From Aulostomus chinensis (lineage: Eukaryota; Chordata; Actinopteri; Syngnathiformes; Aulostomidae), in contig JBBMOA010000016.1 of the NCBI GenBank assembly GCA_037954235.1, positions 25,011,883 to 25,075,882 on the forward strand: a DNA stretch of 64,000 nucleotides, given 5' to 3'. Positions 1-11,692 of the stretch are shown piece after piece (positions within the stretch are counted from its first letter, which is position 1; each line of letters starts with the position of its first letter). The notes under the pieces are model-generated. The model was given only the letters and a program-made list of their open reading frames with translations, had not been told where the DNA came from and searched no databases. A program made the translations under genes and the position numbers.

Positions 1-434
1 CTTTTTCTACTTTTTGTAGAAAATTAATGTCTCCATTGAAGCTGCATTCTGCATCATTTCCCCACACCACATCTAGAGTTGCATATAATTTGGAACTTAA
101 TTTGGGGCAAAATGATTTGTTCAAATAAACATTTCTTTTCTGCAGTGTATGCAGAAAAGCCAGAGTGAAAGTGAGGAAGCTAAAGAGGAACCCAGATCAA
201 GAAAAACTGATTAAATTTAATTTATTATGTATGAGTAAATGCGGCATGCTCAGCCTTTGAGGAATTTTAGAAGCAGCGTTGCAGTGCAGGCCAGACTGTT
301 AGGAGTGTTTGCATGTTTCAGGATGACACCAACGCGTCATGCGTGCAGGCCGTTGAAAGGAGCACACTGTCTTGATGGATGGTGTTTGCAAACACTGCTG
401 AACCATGGACCCCATTATTTCCTGGAGGAGGAGG

Positions 435-472
435 GGTGTGTGTGTGTGTTTGTGTGTGTGTGTGGGGGGGGG
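435..472. repeat. (GT)n microsatellite followed by a G run
   Basis: An interrupted GT tract passes directly into nine or so G residues. It is a simple sequence repeat; the Cys/Val/Gly-rich translations across it are artefacts. Confidence 0.9.
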
Positions 473-1390
473 CACGACAGGGGAGAGATAAAGGATGATT
501 GACTAAACAAAAACAGGTCCTTCATGGTCCCTCACGGACGGCAGTCCGCTGGCATTATTGGAAAGCCATTGTGGGAGTCAATGCAGAAGCTAAATGACAG
601 CAGAGAGCTGTCACAGGAAGTAAGACGATCAAGTGCCTCTCCTTCCTAAAGGGAGGTAGGCGAGGAGAGGAAAACTAACAGTCATTAAGAATGTCCCCCG
701 GACATGTTTGGAACTCATCTCCTGCTGAGACCAGGTGGTTCCAACCTCAGCAGTGAGAAATACTTCACTTCTGCAGCTGGTAGATAGGATTTATAAAACC
801 AAGAACCACACACAAACAGACAGAGACACAGTCAGTCTCACTCTCACGCACACAGCGCATCCACCAACTCAAACTCACAAACAGTGACAGATACAACGGC
901 GGTTGCCAGAGATGCAGACAGGACAGACACATTGCATGCCAATTTGACTAAATGAGAGCTGAAAGTGGGAGCATAAACAAACTTCTGCACCCCCCAACCC
1001 ACAGCCAGTGAGCAACAAATATCTGGAGCACGTACCCTGCAAGAGGAGACAGCCCTGGATCCCAGCCAGCCACGCGGAATCCACTCAAAAAGAAGCCCCC
1101 CCCCCCCGACAATACGCTGATTACCCTTTCATTTTATCACCCTCATCTCTTTTATTTCTCTTTTTATGCTTCTGTTTCTGCTCTCGATTATATTAGATAT
1201 TAGATCGGTCTTTCTTCTGTAAAACAATCAGCCAGCAAAGTAATTTTAGGTGTTGTAAATGTCAAAAAAGAAATTAAGGGTTCACACTGATTCTGAAGTT
1301 TTCGGCTATGTTGGCTGATAAAAAGAACATAAAACATCTAGAAAAGAGTAAAGATGCTGCTGAAGCTCCTTTCTGCCTTCAAAGGCTCCC

Positions 1391-2023
1391 TTGACGTGCC
1401 AATATTATGTTGGAAATGACGACCTGTCAAATTTGATAATGTTAATAGAATATTCAGGTTACATTTTTTGGCAGGTGGCCGTCTTCTGTATGAAGCTTTT
1501 TCCAATTAAGGGGTGTGGAACGTTGACGTCATTCAGGTTTCGGGCACATTCTTCGGACAAGTCTCCAGAATATTCTGGGTTTTGGCAGCAGTTTGTCACC
1601 TTGAGGCTGTTTATGGCCAGGCACAGAAATGAGAATATCATCTTAGGGGTCCCTTGGCTTTTCTGTCATGAAAGCACATTGGTAGACAACTTGATGGAAA
1701 CTCTCACAGAGTGTAAAACTTTAGCAGGACAGGAGGGAAACGATGACAGCAAACCTTGGTTCCACCCTCTGTCTTCAGGGTCAGAATTTCCGCGGCTGCA
1801 TGTAAACAGAGCCACGTCAAAAGTTTGGTCCAAATGTTCACTTTTTTCAAATGAGAGAGGAACAGAATTTATTAAATACATGTTTGGAATTTGCTTCCCT
1901 TACAGTTACATGTCAAAGCGTGAGTCGGATGTTTGGATCAGCAGACTAACTCATACAGAATTTCCAGCAGTAAGGCCACATAATGGTCGTGTCCCCAGCT
2001 CGGGTCCAAGACAGATTTCTTGA
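1391..2023 (+). other. Unassigned 210-codon open frame, coding status doubtful
   Basis: A 630-bp frame is open on the plus strand inside the predicted cdh23 intron. The product would be mixed in composition, with no signal peptide, repeat or domain that I recognise. It contains two short motifs built on AGAATATTC-type palindromes, which hints at repeat-derived DNA. No nearby exon with matching splice phase was seen. The length is only mildly unusual for 64 kb of non-coding DNA, so chance or a decayed transposon are the preferred explanations. Confidence 0.2.
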
Positions 2024-2839
2024 CACAAACCCAAAAACACTTGAGCAGGAGGGCATAGAGGCTCAAAGCAACAAGCTCTGCTGGCACCATGAAGACATGA
2101 AGTCCATCTTTAATGGAAGGAGCTGTGCAGGTACGTGGGTGCGCGGGTTCATCCCATGCACCTCACACTCGGCGCGTGTGTTCCTGGTGACCCAGGTGAG
2201 CGCAGTGTCGAGCGCCTTGTCAAGACGTGGAGAACAAGCTGCGCCTGAAAGCCTCGGCCGTGATCAACCGCGGTGTGGGAGTAATTTAACAATGTGCAGC
2301 ATTTGAAGTTCCCCTGATTGAAAATGATCACAGCACCAAACTGCTTTGCTTCTTGAAGGTCTTTGTTTGAGACTGCAGTGACAGCGCTCGCTGAAAAACA
2401 CTGTAAAAGAAACAGCAGCAGTGTGCATACTCCTTGTTTTAACTACGGGATCATGAAGCACACTTGTTGAAGCATCACTATCAGATCTGAGACTCACAAA
2501 CATGAGCATCTGATTCCGGCTCCGTCTTACTTTCCTCTGGCGCAGCTTCAAACCAGAAATTCCATCACACTCAGCTGAGACTTCCTCCTTCAAACAGAAC
2601 AACGTCCATTTGTTCCTCCTTTACCTGCTGTGCTCATGTGATGCAATCCATGAGTAAAATGTTGCTCATATGGGGCAAATCCATATTATTCCTGGATGTT
2701 TGGCCTATGCTAGCATGGATGCATTCATGAAAAGCTCCAGGGAAGGGTTAAAGAGCTGCTAGGGCTTGGAAGTATCTTCCCAGCAAAGTGCAACAAACTA
2801 AAAAGCACTCAAGCCTTTTCCCCACCAAAGTATCATTAC

Positions 2840-3095
2840 CATGTAGAGGAGTCAGTGGAGGTGGTTCAGGCATCTGGTGAGGACGCCTCCCTCTGGAGGT
2901 GTTCCAGGCATGTCCAATGGGGAGGAGGCCTCGAGGCCGACCAAGGACACGAGGGATTATATCTCTCGGCTGGCCTGGGAACGCCTCGGGATTCCCCGGA
3001 AGAGCAGGTGGAAGTGGCTGGGAGAGGACAGTCGAGGCGTCCTTGCTGAGGCTGCTGCCCCCGCGACCCGGACCAACCAGATATGAGGAGGACGA
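2840..3095 (+). mobile_element. Decayed 3' end of a non-LTR retrotransposon (Rex1/L2-type LINE)
   Basis: Translations of this stretch carry the C-terminal tail typical of a very common fish LINE. GRRPRGRPRTR is in one frame, DYISRLAWERLGIP is in a second, and SLLRLLPPRPGP is back in the first. The frame changes show at least two indels, so the copy is dead. It is 5'-truncated, as LINE copies usually are, and retains only the end of ORF2 and the start of the 3' untranslated region. The family name is from memory of teleost repeats and should be treated as approximate. Confidence 0.75.
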
Positions 3096-6000
3096 CGACA
3101 GCGGCATTTCTCCTTTGTATACGGAGGCATCAGTCCAAAGCAGAGCAACATCAATCTGGAGTAGCTAGCTGGGTTTACGAGCGAGCGCGAGCACAGGCTG
3201 AGGAAGCTCAGTGTCCGGAGGAGAGGGTGTTGACAAGCCATAGTTAATGCAGCGTGTGCCAGGCAGCTGACAGCAGGGAATTGGCTGCAGCCAGAATACA
3301 GAGACATTATCAACATGTTGAGGGGAAGGCTTCAATAAGTCTTTCCTTGGGGCTACTTCCAGCTCCTTAATTATTATTGAATTAGGAATGCCACAGAGCT
3401 AATTAAAAGTGCAAGGTATTTGCTGTGGCAGTGGAAGAATGTGAAGGAGCAGAGCAGGAGTGAAAAGGTTTAAACAGAGGAGGTTTGAGAGAGGAATGAG
3501 GAGAAATCGGGAGGCGTTTTCATTGTCCTCCTGGTGCTAGTTACCACCAGATTTTACATTTTTGAGCACAGACCTCAAGAAAAGAACAGTGACAGGTAAA
3601 TATTACATAATAAAAACACCACATATGATATTGTACACCATGTTAAAGGCATGCAAAATACCCTACAAGTCAAATCTGTCCGGCGTGTGATCGCTTGTCT
3701 TATGACACAACACACACAGAGCATCTTCTCCTGCATACGTGAGCTCTTTCATAGCAGTGGCCTCAACCAAACTTCTGAATCTAATCAGAAAGTGAAGCTT
3801 TATGCTCAATAGGCATAAACCTGCAGACATTCCAGCGCAGTGGTGGAAGTTTCCCATTTTGAAGAAATGTTGTGTCTTCCCGAGTTAATTACTCAGTAAA
3901 GAGCTTAATCTGCAGAATCAGGGCAAAGTGGATTAGGAGATGAGAGCGTTTAATCAAAGTGCTCTCTCAGTCCAATTACACATCTCATTTCTTGACACAA
4001 CACACACTGTTATCTGCCTCTACTTACACGTAAGAGTAAATGATCCCACTGCCTGGAAGTGACAAACACGCATGTACACTCACAGCATCTGGAGACGTGT
4101 AGTTATTGTGTAGAACACTCAACACACAAGTGCCCAGAATACTGAAAGACAGATAGAAATGTTCAGGAACGGATGATGGAATTCGTTCACGATGTGCCAA
4201 ACTATGTTTTAAATATCATTATTGTATCACAGCAGGGTACCGCGGACCACTACCGGAACCCTGAATCACAGGAGCCGGGATAAATCAAACCCTGGGAGGT
4301 ATATTTGTCTGCATGACAGACTGTCACAGCACAATCAAACTCTACTGGTCTCCCAGTGTGGCACAAATCCAGGAATATGCAATCATATCGGCGTGTCACC
4401 GGTGCTGACAGACATGGCCTTTCCCCTCAAGTCTTTCTTAATCCTTAATAATGAGGAAAAGACAATAAACATGTTATTGTAGACTTTTCAAAATGTCTTA
4501 GAAATATACAAAAGGTGAATATCATATAAACTTGTTTTGAAACTGACACCGACATTGTTGAATAACGGCTATCAGCCAAATCAGTTATAAAATTTCAGTA
4601 CACGGGATTCAACATTCTTATGTATCCTGTTCAAGTTGCTCTCTAGCAGCAGCGTCTCACACATCTTGTCCCGGTCCAGGAACCGAACACCTGGCTGTAG
4701 AGGAAGGAGGTCAGAGGGCGATCGAGGGCAGACGCACACGACACCTCAACGCTGAACTGGAAATCTTTTTGTTCGTAGCTCAAATCATCGTGACTGTGGA
4801 TCACCGAGCGTCAGGATGAACAGAGACGATGTGGACTATGCCGGACAATGCAGTTGAGAGTTTTTAGATGGACGTTTTTGTGCAGTTCTGCCGTTTTGTT
4901 TTGGGTTTTTTTGTAGTTGGTAGTCATTGGGGCGCCTTTAGCTTTAAAGCTACATATACATGGCTGGCTCTTCCTGCATTGTGTCCCAATGAAAGTATGT
5001 GAGCTGAAGGCATGCACTTGAAAGGCAAATTATACTTGTGGGGGAAGAATCACCGTAACGATGGCATGTTGCACTGCACCTTAACACAGAGCAACAGTGC
5101 TGCGAGTGTGAGAACCAGCAGATCTGATTTCAATGACGAAAGTCTGCTTAGATGGTCTCCATTAGACAGTAATAATGGTCCTATTGTGCACGTGTCACTC
5201 AGCTGCTGCACTTCCACACCAAGCGAGCAAACCCTCTGAACCTCCATGAAGCCGACAGTGTTACATCACCCTCAGAGATGTAGCAAAACTACCTCCATGG
5301 TAACTGGAGAGGTGGTTCAAACCTGATCCTGGTGCTCAAGTCATGCAATTTGTCTTCCAGTCACTCAGACAGGTGCCCATTTATGTTCATCAAATTTGTG
5401 AAAAATAATAGCCTGATGAGGGCGAGAAGAAGGTATGAAGTTTGGAATGTGATTAAATCGCCTCCGCAATGCCCTGAGAGCCCAGTTGAACAATTCTGTA
5501 TTCTTTACACAATCTCTGAAGTCAACCTTGAGATGAAAAATATATATTCTTAATTTGCCCTTTATGATATCAAGCGCCAGAGCGATGTCAGCATCGACGC
5601 TGCTGGCAGACGACTCGTTCAGGATGATCGGGTACCTTGTGAGAGGAAGTGTTTAGGATGAAGACCTTCTGCTCTTCGTCATCGTGTCGCATCCTCCACT
5701 CACACAAACATTTGGCGTGGCAGCTCGTGTGCTGGTGCGTGTCTGTGTGTTCATGAGCTAATGCATTGGAGGGCCTCCTGGACGAGGACATCTGCTGAGC
5801 TAATAAACAATAATCTTGACAAATTGTCACTGTCCAATCACTCAGCCCACCCTCATAATAACACCGCTGAAGAAGCCATCACGGGCTGGGCCGGCGAAAT
5901 GACTGAAAGCTCTTTGGACCAGTGGAAGGTATTGCTGGACACAAGCCCAGCTGACAGAGGACACCATGATTCATAGCCAGAGGGCAACCTGGACAGAGTG

Positions 6001-6958
6001 GTTATTGAAATTAGCCACAGCCAACCCTACACTGGTGCACCAGCTGAATGAAGATATGGGGGCGCGCCAGAGACGGTGGACTGCTGCTGCTGGACAAAGA
6101 CGCCAAACCAGACAACTATGAAAGACACGGTGTTTGTGGTCATGATAATGATGATGTAGTGTCACCTTCCCTGGCGACAGTACAAAACTAGATGATGATG
6201 ATAAACACGATGGAGTCTGGACGGCCATGATAACGGCCGCTTGGCTTGTAGTTTGAACTTTGGTGACCCAAACAAAAAAACTGACAGAAGCAACAATTAT
6301 AGGTTGTCTGCCTGCAATATGCAGCTGCTCACATGCTGTAAACCTGGGCATGGAGGCACAGAATAACTACGCCCTGATGACAGACTGGCAGAGAGTAAAG
6401 GTCACGTGATTCAAAAAAGAAGTTAGTCCAGGAAATCAAACCAATATAAAGGATTCTAATTCCAGGCCTGTGACACCCTGAGAAATGATGAAAAGCCAGA
6501 CATCACCAAATTGCCCTGTCAATCACTGCAACCAACAAAAACGACAGAAAATAAATACGAGAGGGAAAATAGATCCTGGAGGACTACAACTGAGGTACGC
6601 ATGGTGTTCCTTTTACAAACCCCACCAGCAGTGAGACATAAGATATCAGCAAAATAATCATGATGCAGATACCAAATCTATTCAGCGCCAGGAAAACCCA
6701 AACTACTGCAGTTTTCTGGATTTGGTGTGAGCCGAGAGTCACCAGACGGAGGACGTCCATGACTTTCACTGTCAGTGTCCATGACGACATCTCACTTTAC
6801 ATGTTGTTTTATCTTTTTCAGTTTATGTTCAAGGGACACCGACACCCAAATTTCCTGTGCAGAGTTGATGAAGCGACTGGAAAAGATGCGTTACTGGACT
6901 TTCCTCAAATGACACAGACACGGCACATGAAGCCTCCTGTCAGTCATCCGACACTCAC

Positions 6959-7033
6959 CGACAGGCATGTCTTCGTAGATGAGAAGGTAGGTGGAGAAGA
7001 AGTAGTTCAGGAAACGTGGTGGCTGGTTGGAGC
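6959..7033 (-). CDS. cdh23: cdh23 coding exon 2: start of cadherin repeat EC1
   Basis: This exon is 75 bp, phase 1 to phase 1, flanked by CATCACAG and GTGAGTG on the minus strand. It encodes the first beta strand of EC1, including the hydrophobic NYFFSTYLLIYEDMPV core. In cadherin-23 this N-terminal stretch contributes to the handshake with protocadherin-15. The YEDMPV motif corresponds to the conserved xEDTPVG of cadherin repeats, whose Glu helps bind calcium. Confidence 0.87.
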
Positions 7034-9845
7034 CTGTGATGCAGAGACCAGAGACAACACGAACACACGTTACATCCTGCAACGACCTCTGCTGATTTTT
7101 GTTTTGCCTACGATGCTGCTTTTAAACAACACAAACAGTAAAAACAACTTTTTTAATTTTTTGCTCTTCATTTTCGGATGATCTTATACACCATTGTATA
7201 GTAAAGTTGTTTAGCTAGCAGCAAGCATGCCTAATAACCTCACACACTGCCTCTTAGTGAAACATTAAATAAGGTTGTAGGGATAACAAGAAGAAGAGGA
7301 AGACGTTAACAGAGAAAATCAAACAGTATGAAAGTGCTGTCAGTTCAGATCATTATTTTCACACTTTAACTTGAATAAAATATTTACATGGTCTGTCTGG
7401 GGAGTCATTTATGCCTCGAGGGTCCATGAAACCCATTCAGCACAGTGGATCTCCTTGAGTATGTGTGTCTGTGTGTGTGTGTGTGTGTCTGTGTACTATA
7501 GAAACACTCCAACTTTTTGGGGTGTGCACTGATTTGCCATCCTCCCCAGAGCCAGACAAGAAGCCAGATAATGGTGATGTGCAGCCGGCCCACAATTCAC
7601 AGGGAGAGCAGTTTCAAGTCTACTCTCTAGAAAATATGGCGCTCAGGCAGGTGGGTCAAAGAAGGACAAAAGCAGCATGCAGGGAGCAGCGTGCAAGAGA
7701 GACACAGAATTTATATCTTTAATGAAGAGTTTCCTGTTTTGCTCCATCAACAATGAAAAACATTGATTGGAATAATTTGCTTATCAAGCTTCTTCCCATG
7801 CCAGCAGGCAGGATCAGCAGCACAGAGGGTCCTCCAGAAGACGGTTATGCTATAATTAATACAGCAATAATAAATACACAAACTTGGCAATATTGGATGG
7901 GTCAGGAGGTATGGATGGACTCTGGTCACGTGTCAGGTGGGTGCCTCGCACCACTAATAGAGACCCCTCTCATGTATGTGTGTGCATCAGGGCGCTGAGA
8001 CCCACAGAGACCTGCTAACATGGCTTAGCACAAGGAACGCCAGTGGAAGGGAAGAGTTAGCATGCCCCCTTCAGACGCCATCAAATACACCTCCCCCCAA
8101 CATGTTCTTTGCCTTCATTAATATGACTACAGTTGTGCTAGAACTTTAGGAAACAATTAAAAAATTGTAAGCCGTTGTAATTTTGGAGGCAGACACAGAG
8201 TCGGACCTACTTGTGCTGGGCTCACCACCTCATACTAAACTTTGGTTGAAGACTGACTGCTGCTGCTAATCGTGGCTGACTTTGTAAGAGAGGTTGAGGG
8301 GGATTACTGCTGCACAAACAGATTATCTATTTGATGACCTCTGAAGTAGATATGCTAGCACTTCCCATTCACTGCTATTCATTGCGCTAAGCTAAGTAGC
8401 AGTCAGTTGATGAGAGGAGCACATCGATGTCGTTCTCTGGCTCTGGGGACGATGACCAATGAGAAGACTCCCCAAAAAGTTTGCATGTTCATTAATTACT
8501 TGCCTCTGTGGCAAGGTATGTTAACGTTCAATCCAATGCACAGCATAGTGTGTATGCATGACACTGACACGGAAGAGAATTCAGAGTGTGTCACATATTT
8601 GGGGGTGAATGGTGTGCCAGTGTGGTACAAGCTGTTCTGTTGAGATCGGGGAACAAAGCTGATGGTCTTTGATCAGCTGAGCTGGGCAGCAAACCTCAGA
8701 GAGGCAGAGGCAAGAGGAGGCCAGGCCACGCCGGCTGATGTGTCAGCGGCTGATAAAGTGAGGCTGTGCTTTCAGAGTCTGAGCTTTTCAGTCCACATAT
8801 CTGGAGGAAGATGTCCATCCAGCGTGGCTCTTCGTGTTTACTGAGAAAATGGAGGAGAGTGGACCAAGTCTCATCTATACCTGTGGCTTAATTGCTGTGT
8901 GGCTGCGTCAGGCATGGACAGCAGAACGCCAATAGATTATAGACACAAAATAATCACAGTTTGCTGGATCAGGAGTTAGTTAAGAAGGGAAGCGGAGGTT
9001 ATACAGAGGGGAAACACAAGCTATGAGGGAAGAGTGAGAGGCTCAGGGACAGAGATAAAAAACAACCCTGATAAACGTATTGTGCTTGATGGAGAGAAGC
9101 TGTGGCAGTCACTTAATAACTTCCTCCACTGCTTCAGTGCTGTGTGTGATGGGAGGTGTCTCCTGCATGTCTCTGCCAGATGCACCGTGACTTTCCACAA
9201 CATCGAAGCCCTTTCACTCTATCAGCCTCACTCTCATAAAACACACTCGAGGAAGACAAATATTTGGAAGAGGTTCTTAGGCCGAGTAATGTGCCACATT
9301 ATGTAAGACAGATGAGGTAGGAGAGGAGAAAGAGGAGTGAAGTGCTGACAGAGATTTAGTGTGAAAAGAAACGGGCCGAAAGTATCAAAACAGGTAATGA
9401 AATAGGGAGGAACTGAAATGGGAGAGAAACTATGGAACTAAATAACAACGCTGCCACGGTCTAGTTTATCTTACTGGTATTCGATATGCCTGTTAAACAC
9501 ATACATGCATCAGATAAATTCATGATCATGTATTTGAAGAACTTGTTTTTTAAAATCAAACACATATTTTTAATCTCTATCTCTTTACATCTAACGGACG
9601 GTCCACACTCTGAACGCAGCACATGCACCTCTAAAAAGATCGCTTGGTGCAGTCCCCGCACTGCTTTTGTCCGATGCTGTGACATTAATGGTCGTTGCAT
9701 GAATTATACAGACAAACCTGAACACCAGCAGTTGCTGTGAGGAGGACTCACCTTCACACACAGAGTGGAGGATTAAGAAGGGGAGGAGGAGCTTGGCAAA
9801 TGTCATCCTGCCACCTAAACCCACACTCCACGACATCACCTGCAC
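6959..9845 (-). CDS. cdh23: Cadherin-23, first two coding exons (partial gene)
   Basis: Cadherin-23 is a giant single-pass cadherin. With protocadherin-15 it forms the tip links of hair-cell stereocilia. Two exons are seen. The first (9752-9845) encodes a signal peptide, MTFAKLLLPFLILHSVCE, and ends in phase 1 at a GTGAG donor. The second (6959-7033) starts with GC after CACAG and encodes SNQPPRFLNYFFSTYLLIYE followed by DMPV. From memory, human CDH23 has NRLPFFTNHFFDTYLLISED at the matching place, directly after its signal peptide, in an exon of the same 75-nt length and phase. The joined reading frame is continuous. The remaining exons, including the other cadherin repeats, membrane segment and cytoplasmic tail, must lie beyond the left edge. 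A paralogous cadherin is possible, but the EC1 start is distinctive. Confidence 0.85.
7034..9751. other. cdh23 intron between signal-peptide and EC1 exons
   Basis: This is a 2.7-kb intron with a GT donor next to 9752 and an AG acceptor next to 7033, read on the minus strand. It contains a GT microsatellite near 7.47 kb and no recognisable gene. Open frames on both strands here are short and show no family features. Confidence 0.7.
7459..7494. repeat. (GT)n microsatellite, interrupted
   Basis: GT dinucleotides are interrupted by two GTCT units. It lies in the first coding intron of cdh23. Confidence 0.9.
9752..9845 (-). CDS. cdh23: cdh23 coding exon 1: signal peptide
   Basis: On the minus strand the exon follows a TCTCATCAG acceptor and ends at GAAG before GTGAGT. 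Two in-frame ATGs are available, at 9836 (MSWSVGLGGR...) and at 9806 (MTFAKLLLPF...). The second has A at -3 and gives a compact signal peptide with a Leu/Phe/Ile core and a likely cleavage site after VCE or CEG. I favour 9806 as the start. The phase-1 end matches the next exon. The presence of an acceptor implies an untranslated exon further upstream. Confidence 0.8.
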
Positions 9846-10045
9846 CTGATGAGACACACACACAAACAAAGTCACCATCGTTTTGTTAGCTAATTACCAA
9901 CATTACACTTTCAGTCTTGCCACATAATGTCCAAATGTTCCTTATGTGATTACTGTGTAAGTGGGGAGGACTGATGAGGAACTAGATAATTACAGGACAG
10001 CAAAAAGACCTCCTTGAGCATCTCCGCATGCTCAAAGGTGTTTCC

Positions 10046-10072
10046 TAGTGTGTGTGTGTGTGTGTGTGTGTG
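10046..10072. repeat. (GT)n microsatellite
   Basis: About 12 GT units lie in the predicted cdh23 first intron. Confidence 0.9.
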
Positions 10073-10274
10073 AGACAGAGAGTCCTTGATAAGAGGGGTA
10101 AATCCACATCATTAAGAGCCATAATCGAGACACTCTGCTCCCTTAATTGTCTGTTGTACAGTAATTACTCTCATGTGATGTGTGATGCAAAAAGGACAAC
10201 AAAAGTGTCAGTGACATTTGAACTGATAGCACAGCTGCTGTCAACCAGCTGGATGGTGGCACCCAACATCTGAC

Positions 10275-10345
10275 ATGTACAGTGGTGGGAAGAAACTAAG
10301 TAGAGGTACTGGAGTACTTGAGAGTACTTCTTTCTTTGTAACTGA
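10275..10345. mobile_element. Fragment of a common teleost 'GTGGTGGGAAGTAACTAAGTA' repeat
   Basis: The segment starting ACAGTGGTGGGAAGAAACTA and continuing with GTACTGGAGTACTTGAGAGT resembles a widespread fish MITE-like repeat rich in AGTACTTGAGTA motifs. This copy is short and diverged. The recognition is from memory, and the exact family is not assigned. Confidence 0.55.
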
Positions 10346-10433
10346 ATGGCTTTCACTCGACTACATCTCTGAGAAAAATATTTCTATGAAGGTTGTTACC
10401 TTTACACATGAAGCTTTAAAATAAGTTGTTGGG

Positions 10434-10434
<1 letters not shown>

Positions 10435-10470
<36 letters not shown>
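10435..10470. repeat. (GT)n microsatellite
   Basis: About 17 GT units; open in several frames as a Cys-Val repeat, which is not a gene. Confidence 0.92.
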
Positions 10471-10473
<3 letters not shown>

Positions 10474-11692
10474 AACAGGTGATCAGGGTGATCCTGAAGC
10501 AGAACGCCCGTGGCCATGTTTTATGTTCATGTTTGAGTTTTGTCGTTCTTTCTGTCAGCTTAGTAAGTTTATTGTTTCATCCAACGTCAGGTCCAGTTCC
10601 AGCGGGGAACCTTCAACTTTTCCTGGACACGTAAACCAGCTCCGACTGGGGCATCCTGAGCAGTTCCCAGGCTAGCGTGGGGATATGACTCTCCACCTGG
10701 TCCTTGGCTTGCCCTGCGCCCTCCTCTCAGTTTGGAACCCCTCCCTACGGAGACGCCCTTACTAGAGCCAAAGCCTCTACACCAGAGTCAGTGACGGACA
10801 ACTATGCTTCGATCCTTTACATCCACGAGCTTGTTCTTTCAGTCGTGACCCATATTTCACGACCACAGGTGAGAGTAGGAACAAGACTGACCGCTGCTCA
10901 GATTCTCCGGCTCCTCTCGCGCTCCATAGTCCGCTCACTCAAACACAGTACTACAGATGGTAGGTTCCCAGCGAGGTCTGTAGAGGCATCGTGAAAACAA
11001 TACGTTGCTAAGTAACTTTCACTTGTAGAGGAGTCCAGAGGGATGTGTACTTTGACTGAAGTACTGAGCTTGTGTACGTCCTCCTTCGCTGGATGTGCAG
11101 CATGATTAAGATTCCTGCTGGTCCAGGATGTTTGATGGTAGGAGTTCTCTGTCAGCGCTGCTGTCAGGAGAGTAAAGACGTGCCTTCAATTAACTGTAGC
11201 TGCTCAGCTGAGGTGTTGTCGGTCATGTGTTTGTCTATTGTCATATCCCGTTAGGAGGCAGCTCAGGTAGGTAGATGCTGTAGGGCTTGCAGCTCCCCTC
11301 CCCTCCCCTCCACCTCTACTACCTCTCATCCTCCTCCCTGCGATTTCTTCTCTCCATTCACATCACCTTCTCTTGTTCTAGCAAGGCCTCACCGGTCACC
11401 AATCTCAAATGGTGACAATTTAATTTTGAAGGGTTATCTGTCTAAATTCCTCTTCTCCCTAGAGCTCACTCTGTTTCAGCTCATGATAAACCCTCCATGC
11501 ATAGACAACAGTGTTTTCCCCCTCAGGTATCTGATAGCAGAAATAGCTAAACACACAGATATGTGTGAGAAGCAATAAAATACAATACATGCGCTCCTTT
11601 GTGTTTCTGCTCGCTGTCCAGTCGCTGCGCTGCTGATAAAGACGTGTGGTGGATTCAATTCAGACAAAGCAGCTCGAATTTACAGGTGAGTA

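Larger units (their letters stand above)
1..6958. other. cdh23 intronic sequence, no further exon recognised
   Basis: This stretch lies downstream, in the minus-strand sense, of the cdh23 EC1 exon and should be the next intron. I looked on the minus strand for the following cadherin exon, which should carry the SSVTQL.A.D and LDRE-type motifs, and did not find it. It probably lies to the left of the window. The stretch contains a decayed LINE 3' end, a short (GT)n/G tract and scattered open frames without recognisable similarity. Confidence 0.5.

Noticed and set aside
5366..5635. Minus-strand 88-codon open stretch (YPIILNESSASSVDADIALA...)
   Set aside because: It is open without a start codon, but unlike cadherin EC1. 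Such lengths are common by chance in AT-rich DNA.
6584..6790. Minus-strand hydrophobic frame as another cdh23 or membrane-protein exon
   Set aside because: It contains a Leu/Ile/Val-rich stretch but no splice sites in phase 1 after the EC1 exon and no cadherin motifs.
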